Assembly (NCBI RefSeq): GCF_037083825.1
Contig: NZ_JBAPLU010000011.1
Location: 62,001-126,000, forward strand
Source of the DNA: Klenkia sesuvii
Lineage (GTDB): Bacteria > Actinomycetota > Actinomycetes > Mycobacteriales > Geodermatophilaceae
Reading direction: 5' to 3'
Length of the DNA stretch: 64,000 bases
Part shown: positions 18,017-26,374 of the stretch, piece after piece
Layout: each line of letters opens with the position of its first letter
How positions within the stretch are numbered: position 1 is the stretch's first letter
The notes under the pieces: model-generated
What the model was told of the DNA's origin: nothing
What the model saw: the letters and a program-made list of their open reading frames with translations, nothing else
The model's database searches: none
Translations under genes and position numbers: made by a program

Positions 18017-19209
18017 CCGGCCCCCGCGTCGTCGTGGTGGGCGTCGGCGCCGACGGGTGGGACGGGTTGCCACCGCTCTCCCGCGCCGCCGTCGAGGGCG
18101 CCGACGTGCTGGTCGGCAGCGCCCGCCAGCTCGACCTCGTGCCGGGTGGCGTCGCCGAGCGCCGACCCTGGCCGTCGCCGCTCGTGCCGGCGATCCCCGG
18201 GCTGTTCGCGGAGCTGGCGGGCCGCGCGGTCGTCGTCCTCGCGTCGGGGGACCCGATGCTGTCGGGCATCGGCACCACGCTGGCGCGCGAGCTCGGCGCC
18301 GACGCCGTGCGGGTGCTGCCCGCCCCGTCGTCGGTCTCGCTGGCCTGCGCCCGGCTGGGCTGGGCCGTCGAGGACACGCAGGTCGTGTCGCTGGTCGGCC
18401 GCCCGGTCGAGCTGCTGCACCCGCACGTGCACCCGGGCCGCCGGTTGCTGGTCCTGGGGTCGGACGGCGGCACCCCGGCCGCCGTCGCCGCGCTGCTCAC
18501 CGCGCGGGGCTACGGGGAGTCGGTGGTCACCGTCCTCGCCGCGCTCGGCGGTCCGGAGGAGGCGATGACCACCGGGACGGCGGCCGCCTGGGCCGACCGC
18601 ACCCACCCGCTGGTCGTCACCGCGGTCGAGTGCCGGGGTTCCGCGCTGCTGCCCACCACCCCCGGGTTGCCCGACGACGCCTTCGAGCACGACGGTCAGC
18701 TGACCAAGAGCGAGGTGCGCGCGGTGACGCTGGCCCGGCTCGCCCCGGTGCCCGGCCAGGTGCTGTGGGACGTCGGCGCCGGCTCGGGCTCGATCGGGAT
18801 CGAGTGGATGCGGGTGCACCCGTCGTCCCGGGCGGTCGCGGTCGAACCCGTCGCCGAGCGGGCCGCCCGCATCACCCGCAACGCGGCCGCCCTGGGCGTG
18901 CCCGGCCTGCAGGTGGTGCACGGCCGGGCGCCCGAGGCGCTGGCCGGGCTGCCCGCGCCCGACGCGGTGTTCGTGGGCGGCGGGGCCACCACGCCGCTGC
19001 TGCTCGACGCCTGCTGGGACGCCCTGGCCCCCGGCGGCCGGCTCGTGGTGAACGCGGTGACCGTGCAGAGCGAGGCCGTGCTGGCCGACTGGCAGTCCCG
19101 GTACGGCGGGGCGATGGTCCGGCTGGCCGTGCAGCGCGCCGAACCCGTCGGCGGCTTCCTCGGCTGGAGGGCGGCCATGCCCGTGACCATCTGGAGCGGC
19201 ACGCGGTGA
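18013..19209 (+). CDS. cobL: Precorrin-6Y C5,15-methyltransferase (CbiE-CbiT fusion)
   Basis: CobL methylates C5 and C15 of precorrin-6B and decarboxylates the C12 acetate, giving precorrin-8. The 398 residues split into two domains. The first is an N-terminal CbiE-type tetrapyrrole methylase (VVVVGVGADGWDGL; LASGDPMLSGIG) to about residue 200. The second is a C-terminal CbiT-type Rossmann methylase (DGQLTKSEVRAVTLARL; LWDVGAGSGSIGIEWM; FVGGGATTP). GTG 18013 overlaps the def stop, and the end overlaps cobM by four bases. This fused form is typical of the aerobic pathway. Confidence 0.95.
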   Translation: MTGPRVVVVGVGADGWDGLPPLSRAAVEGADVLVGSARQLDLVPGGVAERRPWPSPLVPAIPGLFAELAGRAVVVLASGDPMLSGIGTTLARELGADAVRVLPAPSSVSLACARLGWAVEDTQVVSLVGRPVELLHPHVHPGRRLLVLGSDGGTPAAVAALLTARGYGESVVTVLAALGGPEEAMTTGTAAAWADRTHPLVVTAVECRGSALLPTTPGLPDDAFEHDGQLTKSEVRAVTLARLAPVPGQVLWDVGAGSGSIGIEWMRVHPSSRAVAVEPVAERAARITRNAAALGVPGLQVVHGRAPEALAGLPAPDAVFVGGGATTPLLLDACWDALAPGGRLVVNAVTVQSEAVLADWQSRYGGAMVRLAVQRAEPVGGFLGWRAAMPVTIWSGTR

Positions 19210-19946
19210 CCGTCCACTTCATCGGGGCCGGACCCGGGGCCGCCGACCTCATGACCCTGCGGGGGGCGCGTTTGATCGCGTCGGCGCCCGTCGTGCTGTA
19301 CGCGGGGGCGCTCGTGCCGCGCGAGCTGCTGGACACCGCGCGCCCGGACGCCCGGCTGGTCGACACCGCCGACCTCGACCTCGACGCCATCACCGCAGAG
19401 CTGGTCGGCGCGCACGCCGCCGGCCACGACGTCGCCCGGCTGCACTCCGGCGACCCGTCGGTGTACAGCGCGGTGGCCGAGCAGATGCGCCGGCTCGACG
19501 CGGCCGGGGTGCCCTACGACGTGGTCCCCGGCGTGCCCGCGTTCGCCGCCGCCGCGGCGACGCTGAAGCGCGAGCTCACCGTGCCCGGGGTCGGCCAGAC
19601 GGTCGTGCTCACCCGCACCTCGGCCCGCTCCACGCCGATGCCGCCGGGGGAGGAGCTCGCCGCCTACGCCGCCACCGGCGCCACCCTCGTGCTGCACCTG
19701 GCCGTGCAGCGCATCGCCGAGCTGGCCCCGCAGCTGGCCGAGCACTACGGCCCCGACGGCCCGGTCGCGGTGGTCGCCCGGGCCTCCCGCGCCGACGAGC
19801 TGGTGCTGCGCGGCACGCTGGCCGACATCGCCGACCAGGTCGCCGCGGCGGGCGTCGTCCGGACGGCGGTGGTCGTGGTCGGGCCGGTGCTGACCGCGGC
19901 GGCCTTCCCCGACAGCCACCTGTACTCCACGACCCGCTGTCGATGA
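19206..19946 (+). CDS. cobM: Precorrin-4 C11-methyltransferase
   Basis: CobM adds the C11 methyl group to precorrin-4 using SAM, giving precorrin-5. The 246 residues show the tetrapyrrole methylase fold: VHFIGAGPGAADLMTLRG at the N-terminus, YAGALVP, the LHSGDPSVYSAVAEQ loop and the YDVVPGVPAFAAAAA block. The CobM/CbiF subfamily tag is LTRTSARSTPMPPGEEL. GTG 19206 overlaps the cobL stop, and the 3' end overlaps cobK (ATGA). It sits third in the def-cobL-cobM-cobK-HAD unit. Confidence 0.95.
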   Translation: MTVHFIGAGPGAADLMTLRGARLIASAPVVLYAGALVPRELLDTARPDARLVDTADLDLDAITAELVGAHAAGHDVARLHSGDPSVYSAVAEQMRRLDAAGVPYDVVPGVPAFAAAAATLKRELTVPGVGQTVVLTRTSARSTPMPPGEELAAYAATGATLVLHLAVQRIAELAPQLAEHYGPDGPVAVVARASRADELVLRGTLADIADQVAAAGVVRTAVVVVGPVLTAAAFPDSHLYSTTRCR

Positions 19947-20665
19947 TCCTGCTGCTGGGCGGCACCGGGGAGGCCCGTCAGCTGGCCGCGGCGCTGGTGG
20001 CCGACGGCGTCGAGGTCGTGTCGTCGCTGGCCGGGCGGCTGGCCGACCCGCAGCTGCCCGCCGGCGAGGTGCGGGTCGGTGGCTTCGGCGGGGTGGACGG
20101 GCTCGGCGCGTGGCTGCGCGAGCACCGACCCGACGTCGTCGTCGACGCCACCCACCCCTTCGCCGCCGGCATGACCGCCCACGCCGTCGCGGCGTGCGCG
20201 GCCACCGGCACCCGGTTGCTGCGCCTGCAGCGGCCGGGCTGGACGGCGGGCCCCGGTGACGACTGGCGGTGGGCGGACTCCCTGGCGCAGGCCGCCGGGA
20301 TGGTGCACGGCACGGTCCTCCTGACCACCGGCCGGCAGGGCGTCGGTGCGTTCGCCGGGCTGCCGGGCCGGGTGCTGGTGCGCTGCGTCGACCCGCCGAC
20401 CGACCCGCTGCCGGCCGGAGCGGTGCTGCTGCTGGCCCGCGGCCCGTTCGCCGTGGAGGACGAGCTGGCGCTCATGCGGGAGCATGCGGTCGACGTCGTC
20501 GTGAGCAAGGACTCGGGAGGGCCCATGACCGCGGCCAAGCTGGTCGCCGCCCGCGAGCTGGGCATCCCGGTGGTGCTGGTGCGTCGACCGCCGCTGCCCC
20601 CCGGGGTGCCGGTGGTCGCGTCGGTGGAGGAGGCCCTGCGGTGGGTGGGGGGCCGCGCGGGATGA
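19943..20665 (+). CDS. cobK: Precorrin-6A reductase
   Basis: CobK reduces the macrocycle of precorrin-6A with NADPH, giving precorrin-6B. The 240-residue product opens with the nucleotide-binding LLLGGTGEARQLAAAL. It continues with the conserved VVDATHPFAAGMTAHAV and ends with the family signature VVSKDSGGPMTAAKLVAAREL. ATG 19943 overlaps the cobM stop by four bases, and the stop overlaps the HAD gene likewise. CobF, which makes its substrate, is not in the window. Confidence 0.95.
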   Translation: MILLLGGTGEARQLAAALVADGVEVVSSLAGRLADPQLPAGEVRVGGFGGVDGLGAWLREHRPDVVVDATHPFAAGMTAHAVAACAATGTRLLRLQRPGWTAGPGDDWRWADSLAQAAGMVHGTVLLTTGRQGVGAFAGLPGRVLVRCVDPPTDPLPAGAVLLLARGPFAVEDELALMREHAVDVVVSKDSGGPMTAAKLVAARELGIPVVLVRRPPLPPGVPVVASVEEALRWVGGRAG

Positions 20666-21312
20666 GGCCCCTGACGCTCCTGGACCTCGACGGGACGCTG
20701 GTGGACTCCGCGCCGGGTATCCACGCCTCCATCCGGTTCGCCGCAGCCGAGCTGGGGGTGCCGGCGCCGACGCCCGAGCAGCTCACCGCCATGGTCGGGC
20801 CGCCGCTGCAGGACGGCTTCGCCACCGTCCTGGGGCTGGGCCCGGTGGACGTCGACCGCGCCGTGGCCGCCTACCGGGCGCACTACACGGCGGGCGCGAT
20901 GTTCGACGCGCCCGTCTACCCGGGCGTCGCCGAGCTCCTGGCGCGGCTGCGCGCCGACGGCCAGTTGCTGGCCGTCGCCACCTCCAAGCCGGTGGAGTTC
21001 GCCCGCCGGGTCCTCGAGCACGTCGGCCTGGCCGACGCGGTCGACGGCGTCCACGGGGCGTCCATGGACGGACGCGTGCGGCACAAGCAGCAGGTCGTCG
21101 CGCTCGCGCTGGCCGGGCACCCGGACGGCGACCGCCCGGTGCTGGTCGGCGACCGCGCGCAGGACGTCGTCGGGGCCCGGGTGCACGGGGTGCCCTGCGT
21201 CGGCGCCGGGTGGGGCCCGGCCCGGCCGGGGGAGCTGGTCCAGGCCGGTGCGGCGGTCGTCGTCACCACCCCGGCCGAGGTGCCCGCCGCGCTGGTCGCG
21301 CTCCGGGACTGA
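20662..21312 (+). CDS. HAD-superfamily hydrolase (phosphoglycolate phosphatase-like), last gene of the cob operon
   Basis: A 216-residue HAD phosphatase with a small alpha-helical cap. Motif I is LLDLDGTLVDSAPGI, motif II is VATSKP, the motif III lysine lies in VRHKQQ, and motif IV is LVGDRAQDVVGA. This resembles Gph-type phosphatases; the substrate cannot be read from sequence. Its start overlaps cobK by four bases, so it is made with the corrin enzymes. A role in phosphate removal from a cobalamin intermediate is possible, but a housekeeping role carried by chance is equally possible. A perfect palindrome follows the stop. Confidence 0.82.
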   Translation: MRPLTLLDLDGTLVDSAPGIHASIRFAAAELGVPAPTPEQLTAMVGPPLQDGFATVLGLGPVDVDRAVAAYRAHYTAGAMFDAPVYPGVAELLARLRADGQLLAVATSKPVEFARRVLEHVGLADAVDGVHGASMDGRVRHKQQVVALALAGHPDGDRPVLVGDRAQDVVGARVHGVPCVGAGWGPARPGELVQAGAAVVVTTPAEVPAALVALRD

Positions 21313-21338
21313 CCCGGGCGGGTGATCACCCGCCCGGG
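21313..21338 (+). terminator. 26-bp perfect palindrome ending the def-cob-HAD operon
   Basis: A 13-base half, CCCGGGCGGGTGA, is followed immediately by its exact complement, starting at the base after the HAD stop codon. In RNA it would fold into an 11-bp GC stem with a tiny loop. The position argues for a transcription terminator. Confidence 0.6.
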
Positions 21339-21414
21339 GACTGTTCGGCAGGCCCTGCCCGGCCGATCACCAGGTCGACGGGGAACGCACACGTGCCCCA
21401 CAGGGAGGTGGAGC

Positions 21415-22023
21415 GTGGCGGTGGAGCTGCCGGTGACCGGCGCGCCCGTCGACGTCGTGGCCGGTGCGGAGATCCTCACCGGCCACGTGGTGCAGCTGCA
21501 CCGGGGCGCGGTCGTCGTCGAGCTGCCGTTCGAGCCGGCGCAGACCGAACCGCTGCGGCTGTACTGGTCGGCACCCGGGGGCGTGCACACCGTGCCGGCC
21601 CGCCTGGCGCTGCGCTGGCCGGTCCGCACCGGTGTGCGGTGGCAGCTGCTGCCCGCGGGTTCCGCGGAGCGGGGCAACCGGCGCGACGCCGTCCGGGCGC
21701 CCCTGCGGCTGAAGCTGCAGATGACCGAACCGGCCACGGGCTCGGTGTTCCGCGGTCGGACCACCGACCTGAGCGAGGCCGGCCTGCGCGGCCGGTTCGA
21801 ACCGGGGGCCCAGGCGCCGACCGAGGGCTCGGCGGTGGAGATCGGGTTGCTGCTGCGCGGGGCGGTGTTCCCGGCCGCCGGCACGCTGCAGACCGTGATC
21901 GGCGACGAGACCGGCTGGGACGTCGCGGTGGCCTTCGTCGACCTCCCCGAGAGCATGGCCGACCTGCTGCGTGCCCAGGTGTTCGCGGCGCTGCGGGAGC
22001 AGCGGCGGCTCAGCCTGCTGTGA
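21415..22023 (+). CDS. PilZ domain protein (probable c-di-GMP effector)
   Basis: A 202-residue protein whose C-terminal half carries the PilZ c-di-GMP-binding signature. It has RRDAVR (R-x3-R) near residue 85, followed by TDLSEAGLRG (D-x-S-x-x-G) near residue 115. The N-terminal 80 residues form a beta-rich YcgR-N-like domain. Binding of c-di-GMP is therefore expected; the output is unknown. GTG 21415 follows AGGGAGG at 21402-21408. A link to the Tad pilus locus 37 kb away is only speculation. It converges on the MFS gene with a 14-bp overlap of coding ends. Confidence 0.82.
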   Translation: MAVELPVTGAPVDVVAGAEILTGHVVQLHRGAVVVELPFEPAQTEPLRLYWSAPGGVHTVPARLALRWPVRTGVRWQLLPAGSAERGNRRDAVRAPLRLKLQMTEPATGSVFRGRTTDLSEAGLRGRFEPGAQAPTEGSAVEIGLLLRGAVFPAAGTLQTVIGDETGWDVAVAFVDLPESMADLLRAQVFAALREQRRLSLL

Positions 22024-23206
22024 CCCGCGCGGGCCGGCGGTCGCGCACCAGCCCGGCGACCGCGGTCAGCGCCAGCACGACCACGACCGCCCCGTAGACC
22101 TCGGCGACCGTGGTGAGCCCCCACGGGCCGATCGCCAGCCCGGCCCCGATCGCGGGCAGGCTGAAGGCGAGGTAGCTGACGGTGAACACCGCCGACAGCA
22201 GCCCGGCGCGCTGGCGGGGGTCGACGCCCCGGGTGGCGGTGGCCATCGCGCCCAGGAACGCCGCGCCGAACCCGAATCCCGACACCACCGCGGCCACGAA
22301 GAACGCGGCCAGCGACCCGGTGGCCAGGGCGGTGATCGTGCCGGCGACCCCCGCGACGAAGACGAGCGCCCCGGTGACCATGCCGGTCGACGGCGTCAGC
22401 CCCCGGGTGGTCAGCGACCCGACGATCCCCGTGCCGTTGAGGGCCAGGATGAGCAGGCCGCCGGCCACGTGGTTCTCCACGCCGTACACGCCGGCGACCA
22501 GCGACGGGCCGAGCGAGGCGTAGAGCCCGCCCAGCGCCCAGGTGGCGGCCAGGCAGGGCAGGACGACGAGGAAGGCGCGGCGGCTGGTGCGCGGCACGTG
22601 CACGCTGGGCCGCAGCGACGCCCACGCCCCCGGCACCCGGGGCGAGGACTCGGGCAGCGCGACCCACACCGCGACCGCGGCGAGCACGAACACGGCGGTC
22701 AGGACGCCGAACACCCAGGCGCCCGGGCTGGTCAGCACCTGCACGGCGATCGAGGCCCCCAGCGCGCCCACCGACAGCCCGAGCCCGGGCGAGGCCGAGT
22801 TGATGAGCGGGCCCAGCGGGCGCTCGGGGTGCTGCAGGTCGAGCAGGGCAGCCCCGAAGGCACCGGTCATCGCGCCGGTGGCGACCCCCTGGACGACGCG
22901 GGCGACGACCAGCCACGCCACGCCGTCGGCCGCCGCGAACAGCCCCATCGCGGCGGCCTCGACCAGCAGGGCCACCGCCAGCACCGGTCGCCGTCCGACG
23001 TGGTCGCTCAGCGCGCCGACCGTCAGCAGCGCCGCGAGCAGGGCGAAGGCGTACACGGCGAAGACGAGGGTGAGCGTCCCCGTGCCGAAGCCGAACTCGG
23101 CGGCGTAGACCCGGTAGAGCGGGGACGGGACGCCGGAGGCCGCGAGCACCAGCACCAGCAGCACCGCCACCGACCAGAACGCCACGGGCCGGGAGGAGGT
23201 GTGCAC
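22010..23206 (-). CDS. MFS transporter
   Basis: A 398-residue major facilitator with twelve predicted membrane helices. The loop 2-3 signature is LSDHVGRRPVLAVALLVEA, and ARVVQGVATGAMTGAFGAALLD is typical of drug/proton antiporter-like members of helices 4-5. The substrate is unknown. I start it at GTG 23206 because GGAGG (23211-23215 on the opposite strand) precedes it closely; the frame extends five more codons. It is divergent from the atoE-like gene. Confidence 0.85.
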   Translation of the reverse strand: MHTSSRPVAFWSVAVLLVLVLAASGVPSPLYRVYAAEFGFGTGTLTLVFAVYAFALLAALLTVGALSDHVGRRPVLAVALLVEAAAMGLFAAADGVAWLVVARVVQGVATGAMTGAFGAALLDLQHPERPLGPLINSASPGLGLSVGALGASIAVQVLTSPGAWVFGVLTAVFVLAAVAVWVALPESSPRVPGAWASLRPSVHVPRTSRRAFLVVLPCLAATWALGGLYASLGPSLVAGVYGVENHVAGGLLILALNGTGIVGSLTTRGLTPSTGMVTGALVFVAGVAGTITALATGSLAAFFVAAVVSGFGFGAAFLGAMATATRGVDPRQRAGLLSAVFTVSYLAFSLPAIGAGLAIGPWGLTTVAEVYGAVVVVLALTAVAGLVRDRRPARVTAG

Positions 23207-23340
23207 GTCCCCTCCGAGCACCCGGGGGCCCCGATGTGTTCCCGACCCGGCGGGCCTGCGAGCCGGGCAGCCGCTGTGCGGGGGCTGTGCGAACGTGTGA
23301 CGGTCCGTCCCGCCCGCCCGGGTGACCGAAGGAGACCACG

Positions 23341-24729
23341 ATGAGCCGGACGTCCCCGACCGCCGACCCGGAGCGACGCTCCTCGGGCCTGTCCGGGCTC
23401 ATGCGCCCGGTCAACTCCGTCGTCGAGAGGTACATCCCCAGCGCGCTGGTCTTCGCGGTGGTGCTGACCTTCGTCGTGGCGCTGCTGGCGCTGCTGCTGA
23501 CCGACGTCGGGGTCGGCGGGCTGATCACCGGCTGGGGCGACGGGCTCTCCGGGCTCCTGGCGTTCATGACCCAGATGGCGCTGATCCTGCTGCTCGGGCA
23601 CACGCTGGCCAACACCGGCCCGGTCCGCCGGCTGCTCGCGCGGCTGGGCGGGGTGCCGCGCAGCACCGCGCAGGCCTACGTCTTCGTCTTCGTGGTCGCG
23701 GCCCTGGCCTCGCTGATCACCTGGGGGCTGGGGCTGGTCGTCGGTGCGCTGCTGGCCAAGGAGGTGGCCGCCCAGGGCCGCGAGAAGGGGCTGCGGCTGC
23801 ACTTCCCGCTGCTGGTCGCGGCCGGGTACTCCGGCTACGTCATCTGGCACATGGGCTACTCCGGCTCCGGCCCGCTGACGGCGGCCACCGAGGGGTCCTT
23901 CCTGGCCGAGCCGCTGGGCCGCACGGTCCCGGTCACCGAGACCATCTTCACCTGGTGGAACCTCACCGCCGCGGCGGTCACCATCGTGGTGGTGGCGGGT
24001 GCGATGGCGCTGGTGGCGCCCAAGCGGGACGACGCCGTCGTCGAGCTGCAGTTCGACGCCCGGGGCACCGACGCCGTCGACCTGGACGACGAGGTCGTCA
24101 CCCCGGCCGACCGGGTGGACGGCAGCCGGGTCCTCACCCTGCTGGTGGGCCTCGCGCTGGTCGCCTACCTGGTCATCCACTACGCGCAGGGCGGCACGGC
24201 CACGCTGGACATCGTCAACTGGACGTTCCTGGCGCTGATCTTCCTGCTGGTGCGCAACCCCTTCGAGCTGGTCGCCCTCGTCCGCAACGCGGCCGCCAAC
24301 GTCGGGGAGATCCTGCTGCAGTTCCCGCTCTACGCCGGGATCATGGGCATCATGTCGGCCTCCGGGCTGATCACGGTCTTCTCCGACGCGGTGGTCGGGA
24401 TCTCCGGGCCGGCCACGTTCGGGGTGCTGGCGTTCCTGGCCGCGGGGTTGGTGAACTTCTTCGTGCCCTCGGGGGGCGGCCAGTTCGCCGTCCAGGGACC
24501 GGTCTTCCTCGACGCGGCGCAGCAGCTGGGCATCGACCCCTCCGTCGCGATCATGGCCATCGCGTACGGCGACCAGTGGACGAACATGGTCCAGCCGTTC
24601 TGGGCGCTCCCGGTGCTGGCCATCGCCGGGCTCAAGATGCGCGACATCCTGGGCTACACGATGGTCACCCTGATCGCGTCCGGGGTGGTCTTCGCGACCA
24701 CCCTGCTGCTGCTCGGGCTCGCGGCCTGA
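23341..24729 (+). CDS. Short-chain fatty acid transporter, AtoE family
   Basis: A 462-residue membrane protein of the AtoE/TIGR00366 family, which imports short-chain fatty acids such as butyrate or acetoacetate. Family blocks visible are NSVVERYIPSALVFAVVLTF, SLITWGLGLVVGALLAKEVA, AAGYSGYVIWHMGYSGSGPL, VNFFVPSGGGQFAVQGP and the terminal YGDQWTNMVQPFWALPVLAIAGLKMRDILGY (quoted in part). The ribosome site GAAGGAG lies seven bases before ATG 23341. No ato catabolic genes adjoin it; it is convergent with cobIJ with only four bases between the stops. Confidence 0.9.
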   Translation: MSRTSPTADPERRSSGLSGLMRPVNSVVERYIPSALVFAVVLTFVVALLALLLTDVGVGGLITGWGDGLSGLLAFMTQMALILLLGHTLANTGPVRRLLARLGGVPRSTAQAYVFVFVVAALASLITWGLGLVVGALLAKEVAAQGREKGLRLHFPLLVAAGYSGYVIWHMGYSGSGPLTAATEGSFLAEPLGRTVPVTETIFTWWNLTAAAVTIVVVAGAMALVAPKRDDAVVELQFDARGTDAVDLDDEVVTPADRVDGSRVLTLLVGLALVAYLVIHYAQGGTATLDIVNWTFLALIFLLVRNPFELVALVRNAAANVGEILLQFPLYAGIMGIMSASGLITVFSDAVVGISGPATFGVLAFLAAGLVNFFVPSGGGQFAVQGPVFLDAAQQLGIDPSVAIMAIAYGDQWTNMVQPFWALPVLAIAGLKMRDILGYTMVTLIASGVVFATTLLLLGLAA

Positions 24730-24733
24730 GCCC

Positions 24734-26374
24734 CTACGCCTGCTGCGCTCGGCCGGGGTAGCTGCGGCTGGTGTAGACCTGGCCGGACGGCGTCACCCGG
24801 GTCTGGGTGCTGCCGACCATCACCAGGCAGCGCATGTCGACGGTGCCCGGGTCGAACTGGCCCAGGGTGGTCACCGTGACCGACTCCTCGGGACCGCCGA
24901 CGTCGCGGCCCACCACCACCACCGTGTCGGGGGAGCGCACCTCGAGCAGGGCCGCGCGGGCGTCGAACAGCTGCTGCGGGCGGGCCCTGGAGCGCGGGTT
25001 GTAGATCGCGACGACCAGGTCGGCGGCGGCCGCGTGGCGCAGCCGGTCGAGCACGACGTCGAAGGGCTTGAGGACGTCGGACAGCGACAGGATGCAGAAG
25101 TCGTGCCCCAGCGGCGCCCCGATGCGGGAGGCGACGGCCTGCGCGGCGGTGATGCCGGGCAGCACCCGCACCGGGACGTCGGGGAAGTCGGCGGCGGCCA
25201 CCTCGAGCACCGCGGCGGCCATCGCGAACACGCCGGGGTCGCCGCTGGAGACGACGGCCACGCGCCGGCCGGTGCGGGCCAGGGCCAGCGCGGCGGCGGC
25301 CCGCTCGGCCTCCACCCGGTTGTCGCTGGGGTGCTTGACCTGCCGCGGGTTGCTCGCGACCCGGTCGAGGTAGGGCCCGTAGCCGACCAGGTCGTCGGCC
25401 TCGGCCAGGGCGGCGGCGGTCTCGGGCGTCGTCCACCAGCGGGCGCCGGGCCCCAGCCCGACGACGGTCACCGACCCGCCGCCCCCCTGCCTCCCCGGGG
25501 CCGGCATGGGAGCCCCTGCACCCGCTTCCGGGGCCGCGACCGGGTGCACGGGCTCCCATGCCTCGCCGGGGGCGGCGGGTGAGCTGGCGGGGGCGACGGG
25601 TGCGGCGGGTGCGGCGGGCAGGACGGCGGCCAGGTCGGGGGCGTCGTTGCCCGGGCCGGTCAGCTCGCTCGGCAGCAGCGCCAGGGAGAAGTAGGGCACC
25701 GTCGCGGGGTCGACGTCGGCCAGCGGCAGCACGCGTTCCCGGTCGGTGGTGGCCCGCTCCACGTACCAGGCCCGGTCGAGCACCCCGGCCACGGCGAAGG
25801 CGTCGCGGACGGCGGGGAACGTGCGGCCCAGCTTCATCACCGCGGCCGAGTCGGCGGTCTCCAGCCAGGCGGCCAGCTCCTCGGTGGGCAGGGTGCCGGG
25901 CAGCACGGTGAGCACCTCGTCGCGCTCCACCAGCGGCCGGCCGAGCACCGCCGCGGCGCCGCTCACGCTGGTCACCCCGGGCACCACCTCGGTGGGGTAG
26001 CGGTGCGCCAGGCGCTTGTGCATGTGCATGTAGGAGCCGTAGAAGAACGGGTCGCCCTCGGCGAGGACGACGACGTCGCGGCCGGCGTCCAGGTGCGCGG
26101 CCAGGCGCTCGGCGGCCGAGGAGTAGAACTCGTCGATGGCGCCCTGGTAGCCGCCGGGGTGGTCGGTGGTCTCGGTGGTGACCGGGTAGACCAGCAGCTC
26201 CTCGACCTGTCCCGGGCGCAGGTACGGCTCGGCGAGCGAACGCGCCACCGACCGTCCGTGCCGGGCGGCGTGGAAGGCGACGACGTCGGCGGCGCCGATC
26301 AGCCGGGCCGCCTTGACCGTGACGAGCTCGGGGTCGCCGGGACCCAGCCCGACCCCGTAGAGGCGTCCGGTCAT
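24734..26374 (-). CDS. cobIJ: Fused precorrin-2 C20-methyltransferase / precorrin-3B C17-methyltransferase
   Basis: Two tetrapyrrole methylases in one 546-residue chain. The CobI domain (residues 1-245) has YGVGLGPGDPELVTVKAARL and AEGDPFFYGSYMHMHKRL. The CobJ domain (about 300-546) has VTVVGLGPGARWWTTPE, SSGDPGVFAMAAAVLE and FCILSLSDVLKPF. They act on precorrin-2 (C20) and precorrin-3B (C17, with ring contraction). The linker (about 245-300) is Ala/Pro-rich and contains a 60-bp inverted repeat in frame. The ATG at 26374 overlaps the cobH stop (ATGA). The operon order is MFS-cobG-cobH-cobIJ. Confidence 0.95.
   Translation of the reverse strand: MTGRLYGVGLGPGDPELVTVKAARLIGAADVVAFHAARHGRSVARSLAEPYLRPGQVEELLVYPVTTETTDHPGGYQGAIDEFYSSAAERLAAHLDAGRDVVVLAEGDPFFYGSYMHMHKRLAHRYPTEVVPGVTSVSGAAAVLGRPLVERDEVLTVLPGTLPTEELAAWLETADSAAVMKLGRTFPAVRDAFAVAGVLDRAWYVERATTDRERVLPLADVDPATVPYFSLALLPSELTGPGNDAPDLAAVLPAAPAAPVAPASSPAAPGEAWEPVHPVAAPEAGAGAPMPAPGRQGGGGSVTVVGLGPGARWWTTPETAAALAEADDLVGYGPYLDRVASNPRQVKHPSDNRVEAERAAAALALARTGRRVAVVSSGDPGVFAMAAAVLEVAAADFPDVPVRVLPGITAAQAVASRIGAPLGHDFCILSLSDVLKPFDVVLDRLRHAAAADLVVAIYNPRSRARPQQLFDARAALLEVRSPDTVVVVGRDVGGPEESVTVTTLGQFDPGTVDMRCLVMVGSTQTRVTPSGQVYTSRSYPGRAQQA
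25503..25562. repeat. Palindromic element inside the cobI-cobJ linker (family E)
   Basis: Two 22-base arms (25503-25524 and 25541-25562) pair at 21 of 22 positions around a 16-nt loop. The arms begin GGCATGGGAGCCC. The element is 60 bp, exactly 20 codons, and encodes residues of roughly 271-291, between the two methylase domains. Confidence 0.85.
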
